From NCBI GenBank assembly GCA_044376575.1, contig JBILKR010000013.1, positions 6,175 through 70,174 on the forward strand: DNA of 64,000 nucleotides. Reading direction: 5' to 3'. The position numbers were made by a program, and so were the translations under genes. This stretch comes from BA4 sp044376575. GTDB lineage: Bacteria; Bacteroidota; Bacteroidia; CAIKAF01. Positions 36,253 to 44,176 of this stretch are shown here, in pieces (position 1 is the first letter of the stretch; each line of letters starts with the position of its first letter). The notes beneath the pieces are model-generated. The model did no database searches. It was not told where the DNA came from and was given only the letters and a program-made list of their open reading frames with translations.

Positions 36253-36840
36253 TTATAATTTTTCTTTTTTACCTAATTGGTATACTATTTTCAGCCAATT
36301 TTCTCTTTGCTTTTCTGTTGACAACTTAACTGAACCAAAATATGATGACTTGATATGTTTTACACCAGAAAATCCTAAGATTCCCATCTTCATAATTTTA
36401 CCTCCTGGATCACCTATAATCCATTTATAATACCAGGGAGGTGCATCCATCGTGGAGATGATTCTTGCAGTTTTGCCTTTTAATAACTTATCCCAGCTAA
36501 CAATTTTTCCCAACCGATCATGATATTTAAATGCAAATCCGGGCGAAAATACCATTTCAAAAAATAATCTCATTAACGCAGGAGGTCCGGCCCACCAAGT
36601 AGGATATACATATACCATGTGATCAGACCAGCTAATAAGTTCCTGAGCTTTTAATACATCTCCATCAGGTTCATATCGTATCTGATGACCATATTGTAAG
36701 TATTTTTCAAGATTCATATCTCTTATGTTATACATTTTCAAGTTATGACCTGCATCAATGGCACCTTTCTCATACGCTTTGACTAATGCTGTACAGAAAC
36801 TATTTTCTCTGTTATGACAGTTAATAATTAATACGTTCAT
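36253..36840 (-). CDS. NAD(P)H-dependent oxidoreductase, flavodoxin-like fold (NQO/KefF/MdaB type)
   Basis: 195 residues, a single flavodoxin-like domain that would bind FMN or FAD and reduce quinones by two electrons. Visible: first strand MNVLIINCHNRENSF (phosphate loop), and the family signature VYPTWWAGPPALMRLFFEMVF followed by GFAF (about 98-125), then GKTARIISTMDAPPWYY. The gene is 59 bases upstream of the tocopherol-cyclase-like gene on the same strand, so a joint quinone/quinol chemistry is plausible. Upstream is a small membrane protein gene. Confidence 0.88.
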   Translation of the reverse strand: MNVLIINCHNRENSFCTALVKAYEKGAIDAGHNLKMYNIRDMNLEKYLQYGHQIRYEPDGDVLKAQELISWSDHMVYVYPTWWAGPPALMRLFFEMVFSPGFAFKYHDRLGKIVSWDKLLKGKTARIISTMDAPPWYYKWIIGDPGGKIMKMGILGFSGVKHIKSSYFGSVKLSTEKQRENWLKIVYQLGKKEKL

Positions 36841-36898
36841 AATTTTATCATTTTGAAGTTTGAAATATTTTTAAATTAACTTTTCTAAGTTGATATAT

Positions 36899-37090
36899 TT
36901 ATTCACTGATTTTCTTTTTTCTGATTCCATATATCATTAGAAAAATTCCAATTATCAGTAACAAAAAAGATCCTAATACATATCCTTTTCCATACTGTGT
37001 CAAATTTTTGTAGTTTAATAAATATTTATTGACTTGATAAAGTCCAAGTAAGCTAATAGCAGCTCCAATTAAAGCAATCTTTTTTTTCAT
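36899..37090 (-). CDS. Small two-helix membrane protein
   Basis: 63 residues: helix 1 about 5-19 (IALIGAAISLLGLYQ), a polar connector, helix 2 about 40-58 (LGSFLLLIIGIFLMIYGI), and a lysine-rich C-terminal tail, so both ends should face the cytoplasm. Not recognised. It is small, but the clear two-helix layout and position between a terminator and the oxidoreductase gene (58 bases) make it a likely real gene. Confidence 0.6.
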   Translation of the reverse strand: MKKKIALIGAAISLLGLYQVNKYLLNYKNLTQYGKGYVLGSFLLLIIGIFLMIYGIRKKKISE

Positions 37091-37104
37091 TTTGAAAATA
37101 TAGT

Positions 37105-37131
37105 AAAAGGGGCCAATGATTAGCCCCTTTT
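37105..37131 (-). terminator. Terminator of the Bor-like gene
   Basis: AAAAGGGGC (37105-37113) pairs with GCCCCTTTT (37123-37131), nine-base loop. On the minus strand it follows the stop codon of the Bor-like gene by 10 bases. Confidence 0.75.
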
Positions 37132-37140
37132 CTTTATGGA

Positions 37141-37434
37141 TTATTTTATAACCGTAGTTGTTGTGGGTGTATAAATACCAAAGGTTAATGCATTTATCAA
37201 TCCATCAACAAAAGTATGTCTGATATTTACTTCATAATCTGTAACACCGCCTGCCATTTTGATAGGATCTGATGTCTTAACAGGAGCTAAACCATACATT
37301 AGATAGTGATTTTTTTCATTAACCTTGATGCCTGTCTGTGCCCCTTTGCCAACCGAGTATGTTAAAGAATAGCAAGATGTGAGAAAACAGGAAATGCTTA
37401 CAAATAAAGCAATACTTAAAATGATTTGTTTCAT
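37141..37434 (-). CDS. Bor/Iss-like lipoprotein
   Basis: 97 residues. Lipobox FLTSC with Cys21, then a small beta domain. The C-terminal TFVDGLINALTFGIYTP (74-90) is clearly similar to the TFVNGLLGFITLGIYTP of phage lambda Bor and E. coli Iss, and the gap before it (GLAPVKTSDPIKMAGG) keeps the same layout. Lambda Bor and Iss give serum resistance in E. coli; in a Bacteroidota cell with no phage genes nearby the role is unknown. Probably in the outer membrane. A 400-base leader region upstream carries a GC-richer patch. Confidence 0.85.
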   Translation of the reverse strand: MKQIILSIALFVSISCFLTSCYSLTYSVGKGAQTGIKVNEKNHYLMYGLAPVKTSDPIKMAGGVTDYEVNIRHTFVDGLINALTFGIYTPTTTTVIK

Positions 37435-37841
37435 TATAATTTAATTTTGAATTTATCCTACTCATATGGCTTTTCGGAATTCGCCCCGTTTTTATGTGGT
37501 TTCTGGGCTCCACCTTAATATTTTATACTTCCATTAATAGTCACATGGGGTGATCAGCCCTTTTATTTCCCAGACCAAATTGATTTTTAATTTTTTCCTT
37601 AGCTTAAAAACTTAAATTAAAATAGAGTAACTGTTTTTTTATGATCTATTTTTTGATTAAAAAGGATTGAAGTATTTTTTGCAATATCTCACAAGAAGTG
37701 ATATACAATACAAATAGTTCTTTCATCAGGTAGTTGCTCAATTAAAGATTAAAAAAAAACGCTATTAGACATTTAATGTATTATTAACTACAACAAAAAT
37801 CTATTTTGATTTTTAAAAAATACTGAATAATTATTAAGAAA
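37435..37841 (+). other. 407-base gene-free region with a GC-rich patch
   Basis: Mostly AT-rich, but 37460-37570 is clearly richer in G and C than its surroundings and includes an imperfect palindrome GGGGTGATCAGCCC (37547-37560). On the minus strand this patch would be the leader of the Bor-like gene. A 64-codon open frame (37319-37513) crosses it but overlaps the Bor-like gene and has no coding character. No promoter match was found. It may hold a structured RNA, a regulator site or a degraded repeat. Confidence 0.5.
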
Positions 37842-38414
37842 TCATTTAGAAAGTTTTTTTCTTAATCTGCTTAAATGTTGTGGAGTGATTCCCAGAAAAG
37901 AGGCAATATATTGCAGTGGAATGCTTAGAATAATATCTGGATTTTCTTTAAGCATTTTTTCATAGCGCTCTTGTGCTGATTGTGATTGTAGCATGTTAAT
38001 TCTTTTCTCCATTATGATAAAAAGATTTTCTGCAATCACTCTTCTGAAAATTTGAATTTTAGGTATAGTAACAGAGAGCTTTTCTAAATCATTTTTAGAG
38101 ATAATTCTAAGTTCTGTATCTTCTATTGCAGATATATTTTCTTTTGTTGGTGTATTGGTCAAAAAACTGGTGAACGAAGAAATAAAATTATCTGAATTGA
38201 TAAAATAACATGTTATATCATTGCCTGATTCATCAATATAATATACTCTTAATTTTCCACTCACAATATATCCTACTTGGTCGCAGACTTTTCCTTCTGT
38301 TATCCATTTGGTTCCTTTAGGAAGAGAAATTTCTTTAAAAGCTGATTCTATAATTTCTTTTTCAGATTGATCGATTGTAATAAACTGATTGATATATGAT
38401 GATAATTTCGTCAT
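37842..38414 (-). CDS. Crp/Fnr family transcriptional regulator
   Basis: 190 residues: cyclic-nucleotide-binding-like beta roll (about 15-120, ITEGKVCDQVGYIVSGKLRVYYI) and a C-terminal winged helix (about 145-188) with the recognition helix in SFLGITPQHLSRLRKK, a form very common in this phylum. The cysteine cluster of oxygen sensor FNR is absent, and the cAMP-contact residues of E. coli CRP are not kept, so the effector is unknown. It lies 29 bases downstream of a barrel protein gene on the same strand, likely co-transcribed. It may regulate the surrounding accessory genes. Confidence 0.87.
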   Translation of the reverse strand: MTKLSSYINQFITIDQSEKEIIESAFKEISLPKGTKWITEGKVCDQVGYIVSGKLRVYYIDESGNDITCYFINSDNFISSFTSFLTNTPTKENISAIEDTELRIISKNDLEKLSVTIPKIQIFRRVIAENLFIIMEKRINMLQSQSAQERYEKMLKENPDIILSIPLQYIASFLGITPQHLSRLRKKLSK

Positions 38415-38443
38415 TTAATTTATATGGATTTTATCCGATGAAA

Positions 38444-39130
38444 TTACTTAGAGGTTTTAAAAACATATCCAACACTTATATTAAAAATGAAAGGTGTATT
38501 TGCTATGCCAATGTTTGCTGTGTTATGTATTTCATTTTGGCTAGTATATTTATTGTAATATTCAATTTGATTATCATTAAGTGAGCTGTATATATTATTC
38601 CAATATCTAAAACTCATACTAATGTTTAATCCTTTGATTATTCTTTCGCTTTTTGCAAAAGGCAGATAAGTTATATATAGTCCTCCACCCAATGTTAGTG
38701 TATTGTAATTGGCTATTTTATTTGTTTCATTGTTTTCTATATCAGATCCATATACAACTTCAAAATTATGAAATTTAGGCTCGAATCTTAGATCAAAAAT
38801 TAAATTAGCTTTTGTTATATTATAACTTCCACCTATTCCAAAACCAGTAGAAAATGGTAAATGAATAGAGATGTTTTGTCTTTTCATTTCACCTAATATG
38901 GTGTTTCCTGATAAATCTAAAGACCACCCGTGAGAGTAGCTTGCTATAAAGTGACCGTATCTGTAATCTACCTCAACGTTTGCTCCTTTAAGCAACAGGG
39001 GTTGAATCAAACCAAGATTAACAGCCAAAGAATGTTTTCTATTATTAAAATTTCTCCATTCCATATTCTGTGAATAACCTGAAGAAATTATCGTTAATAA
39101 ACTAAAAAAATAAATAATTTTAATTTTCAT
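38444..39130 (-). CDS. Putative outer-membrane beta-barrel protein
   Basis: 228 residues: signal peptide cleaved around SSGYSQ (about residue 21), then about eight amphipathic strands (VDYRYGHFIASYSHGWSLDL, FGIGGSYNITKANLIFDLRF, TLGGGLYITYLPF, PFIFNISVGYVF) ending in a short TSK tail. Not assigned to a named family. Followed 29 bases later by the Crp/Fnr gene. The two small barrel genes in the 33-39 kb region do not look closely similar to each other. Confidence 0.72.
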   Translation of the reverse strand: MKIKIIYFFSLLTIISSGYSQNMEWRNFNNRKHSLAVNLGLIQPLLLKGANVEVDYRYGHFIASYSHGWSLDLSGNTILGEMKRQNISIHLPFSTGFGIGGSYNITKANLIFDLRFEPKFHNFEVVYGSDIENNETNKIANYNTLTLGGGLYITYLPFAKSERIIKGLNISMSFRYWNNIYSSLNDNQIEYYNKYTSQNEIHNTANIGIANTPFIFNISVGYVFKTSK

Positions 39131-39560
39131 TGTAATTTTTTATCTAATGTAAGAGTAGACTCTGCAATGCCGATGAACATATGTTAATAAATGATTGCTT
39201 AGATAATATACATTATTGGATTTTGGTTGATAAAATATTGAATTTTGATTCTATTATTTTATTTTAATTTTCATAATACATTGTTTATTCAGTTCAATAA
39301 ATTAGTACAACAAATTTTCTTATATATTGTATTTATCGATTATTTTATTTGCTTTTTATCCAACCTTATTCTAATGTTTATTGTTGCATTAACTAAAGTT
39401 ACATTTCCAAGAATATGATTGAAAAAATAAAATTTTCAATATCCATTTTAGCTGATATGTAAATAAAATATGATTGAATAATTTCTGATGAATATGCTTG
39501 ATTTCATGAACAAATCTGATAGATTTTCTTTTCATCTGTTATATTTGTAAAAATCAGACA
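39131..39560 (+). other. 430-base gene-free divergent region
   Basis: Very AT-rich region between the divergent barrel gene and the TonB-dependent receptor gene. It holds a TATATTTG box at 39540-39547, 13 bases before the TTG start of the receptor, and the palindrome AACATATGTT near 39178. No open frame or RNA structure stands out; promoters for both sides are expected here. Confidence 0.5.
39540..39547 (+). promoter_or_regulatory. TAnnTTTG -7 box of the TonB-dependent receptor gene
   Basis: TATATTTG, 13 bases before the start at 39561, so the leader would be only a few bases long. No -33 TTG is seen at the normal spacing. Confidence 0.5.
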
Positions 39561-41798
39561 TTGAAAAAGTATATTTTCATATCCGGTATATTTTATTTCT
39601 TTTTTTTGAATTTATCTGCTCAGCAAGTTTCTGGAAGGGTAACAAATTCAAATAAAGAACCACTTGAAGGGACTAATATATTCTGGATTGAAACTACTAT
39701 AGGCACTACCACTGATAATCGAGGTGAATTTCAAATTTCCTCGATTGGTATTTCAAACAAAAAAATTGTAGTAACTTATGTAGGTCATATTCCTGATACA
39801 ATTGATATAACCAACCAGCAATTCGTTGAGATTTATTTAAATGAAACGAAGTTATTGGATGAAATTGTAGTTCAGGATCAGCAAGATGGCGTTATTATTT
39901 CTGATTTGTTACCCATAAAAACTGAACAAATCACACAAACAGAATTGAAGAAAGCGGCCTGCTGTGATTTGGCAGGTTGCTTTGAAACTCAAACTACTGT
40001 TCAGCCTCAGACAACCAATGTGTTGGCCAATTCAAAAGAATTAAGAATTCTTGGTTTATCAGGTGTTTATAATCAGGTGCTGATTGATGGTTTCCCGTTG
40101 GTTCAGGGTTTGACATACACCTATGGCATCAGCAGTATTCCGGGTACACTGGTAGATAACATTTATGTTGCAAAAGGAGCAAACAGTGTTTTGCAGGGAT
40201 ATGAAAGTATCAGTGGTCAGATTAATGTGGAAACAAAAGAACCTGATAACACGGATAATTTGCTGGTCAATGCATACATGAATAATTTTTTGGAGAAACA
40301 CTTTAACGCAAATTATGCATTTAAAAAAGATGAATGGAGCAATCTCACTTCATTTCATACCGTTCAGCCGGCCAGTAAATTTGACCGTGACAATGATAAT
40401 TTTCTTGATCTTCCATTGCTAACTCGTTATATGATTTCCAATAAATGGAAATATGGAAATGAAAATGAACCGGGTTTCTTTAGCAGAATAGGTCTGCGTT
40501 TTGTTAATGAAAACCGAATTGGTGGTCAAACCAATTTTAATCCGGAAAGTGATAAAGGAAGCACCCTTGTTTATGGCCAAAGCATTCAATACAACCAACC
40601 GGAAATATGGACTAAAACCGGTTACAGATTTAATGACAAACATAAAATATTATTTTTTTCTTCAGCTTTTTATCAGGAGCAAAATTCCTTTTTTGGAACA
40701 GTAAAATATAATGCACAGCAAACTAATGTTTATGCAAACGTTCAATACGAAATGAATTATGCAGAACATTATTTGAAAACAGGATTAAGCTTTCGTTATC
40801 TTAACCTTACAGAAGATATTGCATTTACTGATACACTATTGAATCGAAATTACGATGGAGTTTATCAAAGGATTGATATTATCCCTGGAATTTTTGCTGA
40901 AAATACAATGCGTTTTTTTGAGAATAAATTAACCTGGATTGCGGGAATAAGAGGAGATTTTCATCAGCAGTTTGGTTTTCAGTTTACACCCAGAACACTT
41001 ATCAAGTATGACATAACACCTAAAACAATTATAAGGGCAAATGTTGGAACGGGATGGAGAATTGTAAATCTTTTCAGTGAAAATATAGGATTACTGGTAA
41101 GCTCCAGAAATATTGTTTTTATTGGTAATCTGGAGCCTGAAAAAGCGATAAATTTTGGCGTGAATTTTACACAAAAATTTGAAACCGATGATAATAATTT
41201 TTCAGGTTATGTAAGTGCTGATTACTACCGTACTGATTTCCTGAATCAGATTTTTCCTGATTATGATTCAGATCCATCTAAGGCCATTATTCAGAATTTC
41301 ACAGGAATAAGTGTAAGTAATGGATTACAGGCTGAAATATATTTTAAAATCTATAAAAGATTTGAATTTAAATCAGGATATAATTTTCTGGATGTTTTCC
41401 GTCAGGTAGGGGATATAAAACAGATTCTTCCCTTTAATCCGATGCATAAATTACTTATAACATTCAGTTATCAACCACTCAATGATAAATTTCATATTGA
41501 TCTCAATTTGCACTGGTATGGAGAACAGCGTTTACCGAATACAAAATCTAATCCGGTTGAGTTTCAGCGTCCTGATTTTTCACAACCGTACACGGTATTA
41601 AATGCACAGTTTACATATAATTTAAAGATGTTTGAAATATATACAGGTTGTGAAAATATATTTGATTTCAGGCAACTGCAACCAATTGTCAGCTGGCAAA
41701 ATCCATTCAGCCCATATTTTGATACCTCTTCAGTTTGGGGGCCTACAAGAGGAAGAGAATTTTATTTGGGAATAAGATTTAAACTTAATCAGATATAA
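39561..41798 (+). CDS. TonB-dependent outer-membrane receptor with carboxypeptidase-like N-domain
   Basis: 745 residues: signal peptide to about residue 20, a carboxypeptidase-regulatory-like domain (about 22-95, VSGRVTNSNKEPLEGTNIFW), plug (about 115-225) and a 22-strand barrel to the end. The plug holds AACCDLAGCFE with Cys134, Cys135 and Cys140, a variant of the CCNLSE-type motif of a receptor subgroup. Plug motifs VLIDGFPL and GANSVLQGYESISGQINV are typical. The barrel ends in aromatic RFKLN. The start is TTG at 39561. No SusD gene follows, so this is not a SusCD pair; the ligand is unknown. Possible metal or siderophore uptake. Confidence 0.88.
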   Translation: MKKYIFISGIFYFFFLNLSAQQVSGRVTNSNKEPLEGTNIFWIETTIGTTTDNRGEFQISSIGISNKKIVVTYVGHIPDTIDITNQQFVEIYLNETKLLDEIVVQDQQDGVIISDLLPIKTEQITQTELKKAACCDLAGCFETQTTVQPQTTNVLANSKELRILGLSGVYNQVLIDGFPLVQGLTYTYGISSIPGTLVDNIYVAKGANSVLQGYESISGQINVETKEPDNTDNLLVNAYMNNFLEKHFNANYAFKKDEWSNLTSFHTVQPASKFDRDNDNFLDLPLLTRYMISNKWKYGNENEPGFFSRIGLRFVNENRIGGQTNFNPESDKGSTLVYGQSIQYNQPEIWTKTGYRFNDKHKILFFSSAFYQEQNSFFGTVKYNAQQTNVYANVQYEMNYAEHYLKTGLSFRYLNLTEDIAFTDTLLNRNYDGVYQRIDIIPGIFAENTMRFFENKLTWIAGIRGDFHQQFGFQFTPRTLIKYDITPKTIIRANVGTGWRIVNLFSENIGLLVSSRNIVFIGNLEPEKAINFGVNFTQKFETDDNNFSGYVSADYYRTDFLNQIFPDYDSDPSKAIIQNFTGISVSNGLQAEIYFKIYKRFEFKSGYNFLDVFRQVGDIKQILPFNPMHKLLITFSYQPLNDKFHIDLNLHWYGEQRLPNTKSNPVEFQRPDFSQPYTVLNAQFTYNLKMFEIYTGCENIFDFRQLQPIVSWQNPFSPYFDTSSVWGPTRGREFYLGIRFKLNQI

Positions 41799-42176
41799 TC
41801 AATCTAAAACATTTTAAACTGTTAAAATATTCTCAATTTTACAACTAAAAGGCTACAATAAATTATTATAATATATTGTTTTCAAAACATTATGCTTCAA
41901 ATTCTTTAGATTGAAGTGTGCGATATTAAAAATTATGCATAGATAACCATGTCTGCACACTTGTTTTAAAGTTTTAAATTAATAGTCTTACATATTTAAT
42001 ACTGATGAAAGTAGCGGGATGTTCTAATTGTATAAAATAAATAATCGATATATTTCATAAATTAAAACCCTAATTCAATAATTATCAGTATACGGGTTGG
42101 TAATATTGCTGAAACATACTACTTTAGTTCGCTTATTTAAAATCTAATAAGGCGAATAATACAAAAAGTTATAGAA
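41799..42176 (+). other. 378-base gene-free region
   Basis: AT-rich stretch between the TonB-dependent receptor and the methyltransferase cluster. No TAnnTTTG box was found. The only clear structure is the stem-loop at 42128-42156 near the next gene. Confidence 0.4.
42128..42156 (+). promoter_or_regulatory. Stem-loop in the leader of the methyltransferase gene
   Basis: TTCGCTTATT (42128-42137) pairs with AATAAGGCGAA (42146-42156) with one bulged G. It sits 20 bases before the ATG at 42177 and could affect translation. Confidence 0.4.
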
Positions 42177-43400
42177 ATGAATCTCAATAATTATTTCAAA
42201 AAGAAAAGTCATTTATTCAAAATAAGTTTTGCTCAGCTTTTTAAAAATAAGAAGGAACTCATTTCAATGGATAAAATTCTTATCGGCAGTCAGGCCGGAT
42301 ATCCTTTGGAAACTTGGGTTGACATGAGTAGAGAATTCAGTCGTTTGTCAACTCCAATCAGTCAGTCTCCATATGTTCAGTTTCTTCAAGAGGTATCCCA
42401 AAATGAAGATATACTTAATGATGAGGATAAGTTAGCAGCTTCTTCTTATTACAAGATGGGGATGAGTTGTATTCAAACTGCCGGTATTTACATGGGTGCA
42501 ACCAACAGCAGTGCATTGATTATATGGATGAAATCTTATTACCAGTCGTACAAAAGTTTTATTAATCATACACAACAGGAACCGTTCCCTTTTAAACAGG
42601 GGCATTCTGGAAAGAATGATCTTATTTGTGTTGCTAAAATTAAAAATACTGAATTCTACGAAGTGTTGGATGGTCATCATCGGTTTGCATTTCATTACAT
42701 GAATGCTTCAAAAGAGATAGAAGCATTAGTTGCGTACACTAAGTATTCAGGATTGCAGCATTTCTTATTAAAAATTAATCAAATTCATGATGTAGAGCTA
42801 TATCAGCCAATCAATAAAATTGAAGTCTTAAAATGGCCGGTTGTCAGAAAATGTAGTGACAGATTTGACAAGATGCTTTCTATTTTAAATCAAGAACAGA
42901 TTCAATCAGGCTCAATGATTGATCTGGCTTGTTCTTATGGCTGGTTCCCTAAATCATTCAAACAAAATGGTTTTACAGTTAAAGGTCTTGATCGCGATCC
43001 CGATGCCATTGTTGTTGCAAAAGAAATTACTGGCCTTGAAAGTCATGAAGTTGTTTGCGAAAGAATCGAGGATTATTTTAAAAAAACAAATGAAAAGTTT
43101 GATGTTGTGCTGTTTCTGAGTATTCTTCATCACTATGCCATTGGAAAAGAACCGGGAAATGTAATTGCGATGTTGCAGCAACTGGACAAGATAACAAACA
43201 AAGTATTATTCATAGATACAGGACAAGGACATGAGGCCTGGTTTAAGAAAAGCCTGAAGGACTGGGATGAGAAATATATAGAAGATTTAATTTTAAAAAA
43301 TACATCCTTTAAAAAAGTTGTGAATCTCGGTACTGATAATGACAATGTAGGAAAGTATGTAGATAATTATAAGAGAGCCTTATTTGCCTGTATTAAATAA
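42177..43400 (+). CDS. Fusion of a ParB-like domain with a class I methyltransferase
   Basis: 407 residues in two parts. Residues about 95-205 contain DLICVAKIKN and VLDGHHRFAFHYM, the DGHHR core seen in ParB/Srx-fold domains. Residues about 225-400 are a SAM methyltransferase: motif I IDLACSYGWFPKSF (with acidic D at the start), GLDRDPDAI as the ribose-binding acidic residue, and VLFLSILHHY. A protein with this order suggests binding of a phosphorylated or nucleotide-linked ligand and then methyl transfer. First gene of a tight three-gene cluster ending in a glycosyltransferase (8 bases to the next gene). Function unknown. Confidence 0.8.
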   Translation: MNLNNYFKKKSHLFKISFAQLFKNKKELISMDKILIGSQAGYPLETWVDMSREFSRLSTPISQSPYVQFLQEVSQNEDILNDEDKLAASSYYKMGMSCIQTAGIYMGATNSSALIIWMKSYYQSYKSFINHTQQEPFPFKQGHSGKNDLICVAKIKNTEFYEVLDGHHRFAFHYMNASKEIEALVAYTKYSGLQHFLLKINQIHDVELYQPINKIEVLKWPVVRKCSDRFDKMLSILNQEQIQSGSMIDLACSYGWFPKSFKQNGFTVKGLDRDPDAIVVAKEITGLESHEVVCERIEDYFKKTNEKFDVVLFLSILHHYAIGKEPGNVIAMLQQLDKITNKVLFIDTGQGHEAWFKKSLKDWDEKYIEDLILKNTSFKKVVNLGTDNDNVGKYVDNYKRALFACIK

Positions 43401-43408
43401 GTAAAAAA

Positions 43409-44176
43409 ATGGAAAAACTCATCACACCGAAAACTACCCAAAAAATACACGGAGATACACTGATTATTTTTTTTAAGGATTATATCCTTTCACATCTCTC
43501 TTCAGTTAAAAATGCTGTAATTATTGAAGTTGGTTCAGAAAGAGGTGCTGGGTCAACATTTAAACTTTCAAATTTATCAAATAGTTGGGGATGTAAATTT
43601 ATAACAATTGATGCAGCAGAAATTAGAACAAATGATGCCTTGAAAATTGTAAAAAAAGTAAATCCTTCATTTGAAGCAATACATGCGCTGGGTGAGAAGT
43701 ATATTGAATCTTATGATCAAAATAATATTGGTTTATGTTATCTGGATGCGTTTGATCTTGTAGTAGAAGATTATACACTGGATGGCGAGTTTATAAAAAC
43801 ATATACTGAAAGAAGTGTTGATTTAACGAATGAAGCCGCATATAAAATGCACTACGATGCTTGTGTTGCATTGAAAAATAAAATCATCAAGGGTGGTTTT
43901 ATTTGTTTTGATGATGTGTGGTTAGATGAAAATAATATATGGCAAGGGAAAGGGAAAACGGCTATTCCATATATTTTGAATAATGGTTTTACCCTTATTG
44001 CATATAAAAAAACATCTGCTTTATTTCAAAAAACTGAAGGCTACTCAGATGAAGAAATTAAGCAAATCATCGATGTATCAAAATCTGTCAATTTAGATAT
44101 GAAAATATTTATTCGCAGATTAAAGAGAATTCCATTTAATATATTGCAAGTCATTAAAGAATTTGGCAGAAAATGA
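43409..44176 (+). CDS. Class I methyltransferase-like protein
   Basis: 255 residues. The core has a SAM-fold pattern: AVIIEVGSERGAGSTF (a glycine-rich motif I), FITIDAAEI for the acidic residue, and GGFICFDDVWLDEN with the acidic pair. I see no clear named family, although glycan O-methyltransferases and TylF-like enzymes share this layout. Its end overlaps the glycosyltransferase gene by 4 bases (ATGA), so all three products are made together. Substrate unknown. Confidence 0.72.
   Translation: MEKLITPKTTQKIHGDTLIIFFKDYILSHLSSVKNAVIIEVGSERGAGSTFKLSNLSNSWGCKFITIDAAEIRTNDALKIVKKVNPSFEAIHALGEKYIESYDQNNIGLCYLDAFDLVVEDYTLDGEFIKTYTERSVDLTNEAAYKMHYDACVALKNKIIKGGFICFDDVWLDENNIWQGKGKTAIPYILNNGFTLIAYKKTSALFQKTEGYSDEEIKQIIDVSKSVNLDMKIFIRRLKRIPFNILQVIKEFGRK

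Noticed and set aside
37319..37513. 64-codon minus-strand open frame upstream of the Bor-like gene
   Set aside because: It overlaps the Bor-like lipoprotein gene in another frame, lacks any domain or signal pattern and has no start context.
39561..41798. SusC of a SusCD polysaccharide uptake locus
   Set aside because: No SusD gene or glycoside hydrolase follows, and the length (745 residues) is shorter than typical SusC (about 1000).
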